Source: Mariniphaga sp. (lineage in GTDB: Bacteria > Bacteroidota > Bacteroidia > Bacteroidales > Prolixibacteraceae). From it: a DNA stretch of 32,695 nt. Positions within the stretch are counted from its first letter, which is position 1. Each line of letters starts with the position of its first letter. Below the pieces are notes generated by a model that did no database searches, had not been told where the DNA came from, and worked only from the letters and a program-made list of their open reading frames with translations. The DNA is taken from NCBI GenBank assembly GCA_025355585.1, contig JANXZJ010000060.1, forward strand, positions 1 through 32,695. Direction: 5' to 3'. The position numbers and the translations under genes were made by a program. Below are positions 15,587-23,217 of the stretch, in pieces.

Positions 15587-16453
15587 CTAAGGGCGATAGC
15601 TTTTGCTCATAGAAGTAGGTGTACAAAGAATAAAATCAGCCAGACCTAGGTTTTCCTTTTTAAGATCCTCAATTTCATCCTGTTCTGTCGATCCGATCGT
15701 TAAGATCTTTAATTTCGGATTTGATTTACGAAGATACCATTCGATACCCTGATGGTGGTCGCTGTGATAAGAACCGTTAAAGTGAATAAGCGTCTTCCCG
15801 GGAGAATAATTTTTAAAAATGAAGTAAGCCATTGTTGCATCTTTAACTGCCTGCGACTTAGGCAGGTTCTGCCCTCCATGGCCCTTGGCCTGATTAAAAA
15901 TATCTTTATAACACGTCAGGGTACTGTCATATTGGATAGGAAGTGGAGCGATCCACTTTGCAGCTTCCACGTTTATGCTGTCCAGCTTCTCTAATCCTCT
16001 GCTGTAGACCATATTGGCATAGCGACGGGGTATATTGGCTGCAACAAATCTTAGCTTGTTTTTCTTGGCAAAATCCAGCAAAGGTTTATAGTCACTTGGA
16101 AAATTGGTCCAAAGCTTGGCTTCGTCTTTCAGTGTCTTTTCCGACACTGCACCTGAAAGATACTCATCTACAGTGATCTGATCATCCGCTTCAAACATTT
16201 CAGCGGCAAGGATCAGATTCTCCTTTTTATCTGCGTACAGATCTTTTGTCAGTTCCTGTTCCAGCCAGTGATCGATCGGATTGTCGTGCAGCTCGCCAAA
16301 GAGAATGATATCTGCCTCTTTTGCTGAATTGAGAAGTTTCGAATAGTTGATTTCTTTTCCACCCTCATTAAATAATTGATAGGCTTTTTTATCACTTCTG
16401 AAGGCTAATAGAATGAGTAATACTACACTCATTATCAGGCACTTTTTTGTCAT
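15587..16453 (-). CDS. ChaN-like (Tiki superfamily, haem-binding) exported protein
   Basis: This 288-residue protein has an N-terminal signal or anchor segment (about 5-18). The ChaN/DUF399 signature FGELHDNPIDH lies at 52-62, with LILAAEMFEADDQ and HFNGSYHSDHHQGIEWYL. In Campylobacter, ChaN is a haem-binding lipoprotein tied to iron uptake. More distant Tiki members are proteases, and both use the conserved Glu/His region. The usual lipobox Cys is absent here (LAFRSDKK), so the protein is probably periplasmic or N-terminally anchored. It has its own -7 box and is divergent from namA. Confidence 0.82.
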   Translation of the reverse strand: MTKKCLIMSVVLLILLAFRSDKKAYQLFNEGGKEINYSKLLNSAKEADIILFGELHDNPIDHWLEQELTKDLYADKKENLILAAEMFEADDQITVDEYLSGAVSEKTLKDEAKLWTNFPSDYKPLLDFAKKNKLRFVAANIPRRYANMVYSRGLEKLDSINVEAAKWIAPLPIQYDSTLTCYKDIFNQAKGHGGQNLPKSQAVKDATMAYFIFKNYSPGKTLIHFNGSYHSDHHQGIEWYLRKSNPKLKILTIGSTEQDEIEDLKKENLGLADFILCTPTSMSKSYRP

Positions 16454-16478
16454 CGTTAGTTTTATCAGTTTTAACAGG

Positions 16479-16523
16479 CGCCAAATATAAGGAAGTTTAC
16501 ATTCACAAAGCTTAAATTTGGCG
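16479..16523. promoter_or_regulatory. Divergent chaN-like/namA promoter region inside an inverted repeat
   Basis: CGCCAAAT (16479-16486) and ATTTGGCG (16516-16523) form an 8-bp inverted repeat, 29 bp apart. Each arm contains the end of a perfect -7 box facing outwards: TATATTTG on the minus strand (16489-16482) and TAAATTTG on the plus strand (16513-16520). A minus-strand TTTG (16509-16506) stands 16 bp from its -7 box. The arrangement could place both genes under one regulator. Confidence 0.5.
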
Positions 16524-16596
16524 TTAAGTAAAGCAATGATTATTTTAGCCTAAAATCAGGTAGTTCATCAAGTCATCTAATTTAAAAATATCAGCA

Positions 16597-17661
16597 ATGT
16601 CAAAACTCTTTTCTCCGCTCATTATTAAAGATATTGAATTTAAGAACCGCATTGTAATTTCCCCAATGTGCCAGTACTCTGCGGTAGATGGATTTGCAAA
16701 TGACTGGCATTTGGTGCATTTGGGTAGTCGGGCAGTTGGAGGCGCCGCATTGGTCATTCAGGAAGCAACGGCCATTTCATCCGAAGGGCGTATTACACCT
16801 TCGGATGCTGGTTTATACAAGGAAGAACATATTGACAAGTGGCAGAGCATCACTAAATTTATTCATCAGCAAGGTGCAGTGGCTGGTATTCAGTTGGCTC
16901 ACGCCGGAAGAAAAGCGAGCTGTGCTGAACCATGGAATGGCAGTCATCAGTTGAAAGTAAAAGCGAACGGTTGGAGAACCGTTGCACCATCGGCCATTGC
17001 CTTTAATGCAGAAGATGATGCTCCGTTAGCGTTAGATAGCGATGGAATATTGAAGGTGATTGCAGATTTTAAGGCTGCTGCGCAAAGGTCGTTGCGGGTT
17101 GGTTATAAAGTATTGGAAATTCATGCGGCACATGGATATTTGATACACCAGTTTCTTTCTCCTTTGAGTAACCACAGAACCGATAACTATGGTGGAAGTT
17201 TTGAAAACAGGATTCGCCTTCTGTTGGAAATAGTAAAAGCCGTTCAAACCGAATGGCCTCAAAACCTTCCATTGTTTGTCCGGATATCTGCAACGGATTG
17301 GGTTGAAGGGGGATGGAACATCAATGAAGCGGTGAAACTTTCTTCTATCTTAAAAATGGCTGGAGTTGACCTGATTGATTGTTCTTCGGGCGGATTGGTG
17401 CCTTATGCAAAAATTCCATGGCGACCTGGTTATCAGGTGACTTTTGCCGAAAGGATTAAAAAGGAAGCGGGCATTTTAACCAGTGCTGTTGGATTGATAA
17501 CAGAGGTGACGCAGGCAGAGCATATTTTAAAAAAGGGAGAGGCTGACCTTATTTTAATCGCCAGAGAATCACTCAGGGAACCCTATTTTGCACTAAAGGC
17601 TGCAGCTGTTTTAGGAGATGAAATAGTTTGGCCTGTGCAATATTCGAGAGCTAAATTATAA
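16597..17661 (+). CDS. namA: NADPH dehydrogenase of the Old Yellow Enzyme family
   Basis: This FMN-dependent ene-reductase reduces activated C=C bonds, quinones or nitro compounds with NADPH, in the cytoplasm. The 354 residues form a TIM barrel of the YqjM/NamA subgroup, marked by SPMCQYS (Cys25, Tyr27). The substrate-binding HAAHGYLIHQFLSP (His176, His179) and the FMN-binding C-terminal part (SAVGLITEV, IARESLREPYF) are present. Length and motifs are normal for the YqjM class. It is transcribed alone, divergent from the ChaN-like gene, behind a perfect -7 box about 76 bp before the ATG. The physiological substrate is not known; stress response to electrophiles is usual for the family. Confidence 0.92.
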   Translation: MSKLFSPLIIKDIEFKNRIVISPMCQYSAVDGFANDWHLVHLGSRAVGGAALVIQEATAISSEGRITPSDAGLYKEEHIDKWQSITKFIHQQGAVAGIQLAHAGRKASCAEPWNGSHQLKVKANGWRTVAPSAIAFNAEDDAPLALDSDGILKVIADFKAAAQRSLRVGYKVLEIHAAHGYLIHQFLSPLSNHRTDNYGGSFENRIRLLLEIVKAVQTEWPQNLPLFVRISATDWVEGGWNINEAVKLSSILKMAGVDLIDCSSGGLVPYAKIPWRPGYQVTFAERIKKEAGILTSAVGLITEVTQAEHILKKGEADLILIARESLREPYFALKAAAVLGDEIVWPVQYSRAKL

Positions 17662-17815
17662 ATACAGCTTCAGACATTCAGTTAAATAAAATAAGTCGCA
17701 AGAGGAAAGATATTTAGAGTACTCATCCCAAAACCAGAATTGAATTTTTACGTTATATGAGTTGAATGAACAGGAAGGAGGATTCACATTCAATATCAAG
17801 ATAATCTGAAAATTC

Positions 17816-18592
17816 ATGAAATCACTTAGCTTATTTGCACTAATTGCCATATATTCAACATGCTATCCCTTTGCGGTCCAGGCTCAGGATAATTATGAGA
17901 TTCAGGTTTATTCCGCTGATTTAGTTGAAGAACACCACACCATGTTCGAATTGCACAGTAATTACACAATCAACGGGACAAAAGTGGGACAGGATAATAT
18001 GTTTGCATCCAACCAGCTGGTTCATGAAACATTAGAAATTACACACGGATTTTCCAAATGGTTTGAGATTGGAACCTATATTTTTACATCGATAGGATCA
18101 GCCGGTCGGACGGGATTTGCAGGGACACATATTCGTCCTCGATTTGCTATTCCTGAGGAGTATAATCTGCCGGTAGGTATAAGTTTGAGTACAGAATTAG
18201 GGTATCAGAGGCTGCCTTTTTTTAACCGGCAATGGCTTGCCGAATTACGTCCGATCATCGACAAAAAAATAGATAAATTCTATTTTGCGATCAATTTAAC
18301 CGTTGATTTGAGTCTGGATAAGAATCAACATGATGGCTTACTGTTTAATCCATGTTTTAAATCAAGCTTTGAAACCAGCAAGAAGATTGATTTAGGAATC
18401 GAATATTATGGTGGTCTCGGTGCTTTCCGGCAATTTGATCCAATTCAGAACCAAAAACACTCAATATTTGGCGTCATTGATTGGAATCTTGATCCTGACT
18501 GGGAATTTAATGCAGGATTAGGTTACGGACTCACTTCCGGAACGGATAAATTGATTGTCAAATTGATTCTGGGCTATCGGCTTCCAATTTAG
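17816..18592 (+). CDS. Outer-membrane beta-barrel protein of unknown role
   Basis: This 258-residue exported protein has a signal peptide (about 1-24, ending VQAQDN). The rest alternates amphipathic strands with aromatic girdles (WFEIGTYIFTS, VGISLSTELGYQRL, KFYFAINLTVDLSL, DLGIEYYGGLGAF, WEFNAGLGYGLT) and ends in LGYRLPI. This is what an outer-membrane barrel looks like. No close family is recognised. It ends tail to tail with cysN, with a 4-bp overlap (18589-18592), so there is no space for a separate terminator. Confidence 0.7.
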   Translation: MKSLSLFALIAIYSTCYPFAVQAQDNYEIQVYSADLVEEHHTMFELHSNYTINGTKVGQDNMFASNQLVHETLEITHGFSKWFEIGTYIFTSIGSAGRTGFAGTHIRPRFAIPEEYNLPVGISLSTELGYQRLPFFNRQWLAELRPIIDKKIDKFYFAINLTVDLSLDKNQHDGLLFNPCFKSSFETSKKIDLGIEYYGGLGAFRQFDPIQNQKHSIFGVIDWNLDPDWEFNAGLGYGLTSGTDKLIVKLILGYRLPI

Positions 18593-19956
18593 ATATTGTA
18601 AGAATAGACTTCCTGATCAGATACGATCATTCCGGCACCCACCGTCTCAAATGTGTTTTCGTCAATTAATATGAGACTTCCGGTTATCCGGTTCTCACTG
18701 TAATCATCGTATTTCAACGCCTTTTGAGTTTTGATGGTGATGTGCGCAATGTCGTTCATGTGTATGGTTTTGTCGTCCGCTATATTTTTAAGTGTGTTGA
18801 TATTCACCTTATAGCGGATATCCTGTATAATGGCGGGTGTTTCGTTGGTCGTATGACGCACAATGTATTTTCCTCCTACACTAAGTGGTCGCGCATTCAG
18901 CCAGCAAACATGCAATGAAATGATTGAGCTGTATTTTGGATATTTCTCATTTACTTTTACAAGCAAATCACCCCGGTTAATACTGATATTTCCATCGAGC
19001 CTGATCGAGACCGACTGAGGTGTGAATGCTTCGTTTAATTCAACGGGACCTTCGTCGATAGCCTTAATGGTTGAAAGTCTGTTTGATGGTAATGCAAGAA
19101 TTGTGTCACCAACCCTGAATAAGCCGCCAGATACGCGGCCTGCATAGGCCCTGTAATCTTGAAATGCGGCATTATTTGGATTAATTACATATTGAACCGG
19201 AAAGCGGGCAGGCAATAAACTGTCAGTGTTATGAACCGGAATCGTTTCCAGAAGTTGCAGCAATGTTTCTCCCTTATACCAGGGTGTATTTGCCGAAACA
19301 TCGACTACATTGTCGCCATCCCGGGCAGAAATGGGAATGAAAATGATATTTCCAAGTTTTAATATTACTGCAATCTTCTCATATTCAAGCTTAATTGTGT
19401 TGTACACCTCTTCGGAAAAATTTACCAAATCCATTTTGTTGATTGCCAGAATTACATTCGGGATTTGCAGCAGCGAAGCTATATAGGAGTGACGTTTGGT
19501 TTGTTCCACTATTCCGTTTCGTGCATCAATTAAGACAATTGCAACATCAGCAGTTGATGCTCCGGTAACCATGTTGCGGGTGTACTGAATGTGGCCGGGC
19601 GTGTCAGCGATGATGAACTTACGTTTTGGCGTGGCAAAATAGCGGTATGCCACATCGATCGTAATTCCCTGTTCCCGTTCAGCACGAAGTCCGTCAGTCA
19701 GTAAGGCAAGGTTTACTTCCTCGCCGCCCAGTCGCTCACTGGCATCTTTGACCGATTGCAACTGATCCTCAAAAATCGATTTACTGTCGTAAAGCAATCG
19801 TCCGATAAGCGTACTCTTTCCGTCATCGACACTACCGGCTGTGCTGAAACGGAGCAATTCCATATCCAGGTAACCCGATGGCCCGTTGTCTTCTTCTTTC
19901 AAAAGTAGTGATGACAGAATGGGTTTTATTGCGGATGTATTTATTTGTTGTAGCAT
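18589..19956 (-). CDS. cysN: Sulfate adenylyltransferase GTPase subunit
   Basis: CysN couples GTP hydrolysis to APS formation by CysD, the first step of sulfate assimilation. The 455-residue translation-factor-like GTPase shows G1 GSVDDGKST (41-49), G3 DTPGH (118-122) and G4 NKMD (173-176), followed by two beta-barrel domains. There is no fused C-terminal APS kinase (CysC), unlike many bacterial CysNC proteins. It follows cysD by 59 bp and is the last gene of the cobA/hemD-cysD-cysN unit. Confidence 0.95.
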   Translation of the reverse strand: MLQQINTSAIKPILSSLLLKEEDNGPSGYLDMELLRFSTAGSVDDGKSTLIGRLLYDSKSIFEDQLQSVKDASERLGGEEVNLALLTDGLRAEREQGITIDVAYRYFATPKRKFIIADTPGHIQYTRNMVTGASTADVAIVLIDARNGIVEQTKRHSYIASLLQIPNVILAINKMDLVNFSEEVYNTIKLEYEKIAVILKLGNIIFIPISARDGDNVVDVSANTPWYKGETLLQLLETIPVHNTDSLLPARFPVQYVINPNNAAFQDYRAYAGRVSGGLFRVGDTILALPSNRLSTIKAIDEGPVELNEAFTPQSVSIRLDGNISINRGDLLVKVNEKYPKYSSIISLHVCWLNARPLSVGGKYIVRHTTNETPAIIQDIRYKVNINTLKNIADDKTIHMNDIAHITIKTQKALKYDDYSENRITGSLILIDENTFETVGAGMIVSDQEVYSYNI

Positions 19957-20015
19957 GTTGTCCTGTTTTTAATCAAATTTTCAAAATACTCATAATGAGA
20001 CTTAAAGCATTTCTG

Positions 20016-20921
20016 CTAAAAATAACCTACCTTTTTACGGTCTTCCATGGCAGCATCCGAACGTTTATCGTCCGCACGTCCGCCACGCTCGGTCACACGT
20101 GAACCGGCAATTTCGGAAATGATCTCTTTCAACGTGTTTGCGGTTGAAAGCGTCAATCCAGTGCACGTGATGTCGCCAATTGTACGGCAACGGACTTTCT
20201 TCCACACCACTTTTTCGGCCGGTTTACGCGGCATGGCTGGCAGTGCTGCATAAAAAATCTCGTCGCGCTCAAACACTTCACGCATATGCGTATAATAGAG
20301 CGATGGCAACGGGATATTTTCCTGAAGAATGTACTGCCAAACGTCCATCTCGGTCCAGTTGCTGATGGGGAAAATTCTGAAGTGTTCACCATCCTGCTTC
20401 TTCCCGTTAAATATATTCCATAATTCGGGACGTTGGTTTTTAGGATCCCATTGGCCAAATTCGTCACGGTGCGAAAAGAAACGCTCTTTGGCACGGGCTT
20501 TCTCTTCGTCTCGGCGTGCACCGCCTATCGCGGCATCGAATTTGTATTTTTCGATGGTATCAAGTAAAGTTATTGTTTGTAGTTTGTTACGACTGGCATT
20601 GTACCCTTTCTCTTCGCCAACCCGACCTTGTTGAATCGATTTTTCCACTGAACCTACAATCAGTTTAACACCCATTCGGTTTACAAGTTTATCACGATAT
20701 AGAAGCGTTTCTTCGAAATTATGACCAGTATCGATATGGACAAATGGAAAAGGGATTGCCGCAGGATAAAAGGCTTTGCGGGCCAGGAACGCCAAAACGA
20801 TCGAATCTTTCCCTCCCGAAAAGAGCAACGCCGGATGCTCGAACTGAGCGGCGACTTCGCGTAAAATGAAGATCGATTCAGATTCAAGTTCTTTAAGATG
20901 AGTTAATTCTCTATGCCCCAT
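20016..20921 (-). CDS. cysD: Sulfate adenylyltransferase catalytic subunit
   Basis: CysD makes APS from ATP and sulfate, driven by CysN. The 301 residues belong to the PP-loop ATP pyrophosphatase superfamily, with the loop FSGGKDS (34-40), HIDTGHNFEET and AAIGGARRDEEKARAKER. The C-terminal RVTERGGRADDKRSDAAMEDRKK is diagnostic of CysD and separates it from the related CysH reductase. Its start is 12 bp after the stop of the HemC-remnant/CobA/HemD gene, and cysN follows, so the three genes are surely one operon. The longer C-terminal tail is normal for the family. Confidence 0.96.
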   Translation of the reverse strand: MGHRELTHLKELESESIFILREVAAQFEHPALLFSGGKDSIVLAFLARKAFYPAAIPFPFVHIDTGHNFEETLLYRDKLVNRMGVKLIVGSVEKSIQQGRVGEEKGYNASRNKLQTITLLDTIEKYKFDAAIGGARRDEEKARAKERFFSHRDEFGQWDPKNQRPELWNIFNGKKQDGEHFRIFPISNWTEMDVWQYILQENIPLPSLYYTHMREVFERDEIFYAALPAMPRKPAEKVVWKKVRCRTIGDITCTGLTLSTANTLKEIISEIAGSRVTERGGRADDKRSDAAMEDRKKVGYF

Positions 20922-20933
20922 GGTTTAATTTTT

Positions 20934-22544
20934 TTATACAAATGTTACTTTATCAACGTAAGATGTTGGATATGCCGATGCCGGTAGAAGTATGGTTTTG
21001 CCGATAGATGAGGCCAATAGGTTTAGGTTCTTCCGGGAAACATTCCGATCGGGAATCAATTGATTCACTTCCCATCCCAGTTCTTTTAAACTTTGCCGCA
21101 AAACGGAAAATACAGGATTGGAACTGCCAATAAGTACTTTCGATGGAGCAATTCCGGCTTCTTTTATCCCCGAAATTAATCCTTCTGACGATTCCACTTC
21201 AGGGATTAAATCTGCAAGGATGCCATGTTCTTTTAGGGCTCCTGCCGTTATTTTCCCAACCACCGCTATTTTTATTCCGGCAAGAAAACGGCTGTCTCTT
21301 CCGTGCTTTTCAATGGTATCGAAAAAAAGATTCACTGTTTGGCGGTTGGTGAAAATCAGCCAGTCAAATGATTTTAATTTTTCTAATTCTTTGCCCAATT
21401 CATTAAAATAGATGTTATTGGTGACGGAATCCAATAGATTGACTTTCAGTAATTCAGTATTTGACTTATTTCTAAAGGAGACCACTTCGCCAATTACAAT
21501 GATAATCGGAGTTGGAAATTTATGCTCCGTTAAGGTGAGTGCTTTTAATGTGAAAAAAAATTCCTGCTGGTCAGGTAAGGAAAGGTTGTAAACCATCATA
21601 ACCGGTATTTCAGGATTCCTGCCCTGTTCAATGGCTTTCCTGGCGATGGCCCGGATATTAGAGCCACCCATGTAAATAACCAGCGTATCTGCATCAGGGA
21701 GGTGTACCTTTTCGGAATGACCTGATATAAATGCAATTGATGAGGAGAGTCCCCTGTGCGTGAGCGGAACCTTAAGAAGTGATGCCACTGCAATTCCAGA
21801 TGAAACGCCAGGGATAACTTCAACGTCAACCAGGTTGCGCTCCAGGTATTCGACCTCTTCGCCACCGTGGGCAAAAATCATCGGGTCACCACCTTTGAGC
21901 CGAACAACCTGTTTGCCCGCTTTTGCTGCACTGAGAATCAAACGATTAATTTCGCCCTGTTCAAAGCAATGACTTCCTTTGCGTTTGCCAACATAGACCT
22001 TCTCCGCATTGTATTTATTAAGGTAATCTTTATCAAGGAGATCGTCATGGAAAATGATATCTGATTGTTCCAATGCATTGTCACCACCCAGTGTTAGCAG
22101 GTCCGGATTGCCTGGTCCAAATCCAACGAGGGTTATTTTTCCAAATTGATTTCGAATGTCATGAGTTGCAAAAAACGCCCTCAGCTCCGGTCTGTTTGCA
22201 AGGGCAACAATTGCGAACTGCTCCTTGTGTTGGGTTGAATTAGCTGGATCCAATGCTTCTAACAGGGCGACGATTTCAAGTCCTGCAGGCAATGGATAAG
22301 GCAAATCTGACGTCGATTGGAGCAGCAAATCTGCTTTCCCTTGTAAGATAGACTGATCTGCTTCTGCCAGAAGATTTTCAGAAAATGCATTACCAGGAAC
22401 TAAGATCTCTTTGTAGCCATCCGATGGCCAGGTAATCAACTTGTATCGCAGATTGGGAAAGCGGTCCAACACCCTGGTCACCTGTTTTAACTTAGGTGTA
22501 CCGTTTCTGGTAATTACTTTCAAAGTGTTCAACGTATCGGGCAT
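20934..22544 (-). CDS. cobA-hemD: HemC-like remnant/uroporphyrinogen-III methyltransferase/synthase fusion
   Basis: This 536-residue, three-part protein serves siroheme synthesis. Residues about 135-357 form SUMT (CobA), with LVGFGPGNPDLLTL and VVRLKGGDPMIFAHGGEE, which methylates uroporphyrinogen III to precorrin-2. Residues about 370-536 resemble uroporphyrinogen-III synthase (HemD). Residues about 8-130 resemble the first part of porphobilinogen deaminase (HemC). ITRNGTPKLKQ matches the HemC N-terminus, and ADLLLQSTSDLPYPLPAGLEI matches the HemC block with catalytic Asp (VHSxKDxPxxxPxGL). That Asp is kept (Asp80), but the preceding Lys is Ser. The Arg-rich block and the cofactor-Cys domain are gone, so the remnant should be inactive. 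It is the first gene of the unit with cysD and cysN, behind a palindromic operator. Confidence 0.88.
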   Translation of the reverse strand: MPDTLNTLKVITRNGTPKLKQVTRVLDRFPNLRYKLITWPSDGYKEILVPGNAFSENLLAEADQSILQGKADLLLQSTSDLPYPLPAGLEIVALLEALDPANSTQHKEQFAIVALANRPELRAFFATHDIRNQFGKITLVGFGPGNPDLLTLGGDNALEQSDIIFHDDLLDKDYLNKYNAEKVYVGKRKGSHCFEQGEINRLILSAAKAGKQVVRLKGGDPMIFAHGGEEVEYLERNLVDVEVIPGVSSGIAVASLLKVPLTHRGLSSSIAFISGHSEKVHLPDADTLVIYMGGSNIRAIARKAIEQGRNPEIPVMMVYNLSLPDQQEFFFTLKALTLTEHKFPTPIIIVIGEVVSFRNKSNTELLKVNLLDSVTNNIYFNELGKELEKLKSFDWLIFTNRQTVNLFFDTIEKHGRDSRFLAGIKIAVVGKITAGALKEHGILADLIPEVESSEGLISGIKEAGIAPSKVLIGSSNPVFSVLRQSLKELGWEVNQLIPDRNVSRKNLNLLASSIGKTILLPASAYPTSYVDKVTFV

Positions 22545-22635
22545 CTGTTTATATGTATTTTGATAAAAGAATCAATGACACAAATAACGTAGATGCAAAA
22601 GGTTTTCGAAATCCCTTGTAATGGGTAAATTAGGA

Positions 22636-22651
22636 TACCATGTTTATGGTA
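22636..22651. promoter_or_regulatory. Palindromic operator upstream of the cobA/hemD-cysD-cysN unit
   Basis: TACCATgtttATGGTA is a perfect 6-bp inverted repeat around 4 bp, centred about 100 bp upstream of the start codon at 22544. The same palindrome, in reverse orientation, lies before cysJ at 26861-26876. Two identical 12-bp half-site sets before the two sulfur-assimilation units indicate a shared regulator, whose identity is unknown. Confidence 0.7.
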
Positions 22652-22746
22652 GGCCTGAATATAAAACACAGAAATTCATCAAAATTGGGGGATTGTTTGA
22701 GGGCAAAACTGCTTCCTTAAGTTCCGAAAGATTGTAGGTGAAAGGC

Positions 22747-23217
22747 TTAATCGATTTTTAAAACTCCTTCGGCTATCAGTTGTGTGATTTGGTTTCGGAT
22801 CGCAACCGACTGATAAACATTCTGAGCATTGGAGCCTACTGAAATGGTTACGTGCCCCTGTTTATGAACAGCAGGTGAAACAAAATCGCACAGCATTGGC
22901 GCATCGCAAACGCTGGTCAGAATCCCAAGCTCCTCGGCATCGGCTTTTATCTGGCTGTTTAGCTCGTGGTTACCGGTACATACGTAAATCAGAAAGAAAC
23001 CTTGAAGGTCGGTTTTCTCATATTCTTTTTCGATAAAGGTGAAAGGCAGTTGGCGGATTTCATCTGTAAAATCGGGTGAAATCACCGTCACATTCGACAC
23101 AATTCGCGCCATGATACTTCCCTTATGAGTGGCAACTTTACCACCGCCAACGAGCAAAATTTTCTTGTTGGTCACATTCAACGAGATGGGCATGAATACA
23201 AGGTCTTCTCTTTTCAT
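22747..23217 (-). CDS. sirC: Precorrin-2 dehydrogenase (siroheme synthesis)
   Basis: This enzyme oxidises precorrin-2 to sirohydrochlorin with NAD+, and in the CysG/Met8 relatives it also inserts iron. The 156 residues cover the Rossmann domain with ILLVGGGKVATHK (20-32) and the VCDAPMLCDFVSPAV segment near the active site. It is about the size of the Bacillus YlnF-type protein and lacks the methyltransferase part of CysG, which is supplied by the fusion gene of the next unit. Its ATG directly abuts the cysI stop, so expression is tightly coupled to sulfite reductase, the enzyme that needs siroheme. Whether it also acts as ferrochelatase is open. Confidence 0.87.
   Translation of the reverse strand: MKREDLVFMPISLNVTNKKILLVGGGKVATHKGSIMARIVSNVTVISPDFTDEIRQLPFTFIEKEYEKTDLQGFFLIYVCTGNHELNSQIKADAEELGILTSVCDAPMLCDFVSPAVHKQGHVTISVGSNAQNVYQSVAIRNQITQLIAEGVLKID

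Noticed and set aside
20016-20921. CysH (PAPS reductase) as the identity of the PP-loop protein
   Set aside because: The C-terminal RVTERGGRADDKRSDAAMEDRKK and the cysN neighbour are specific to CysD, and the CysH cysteine motif is missing.
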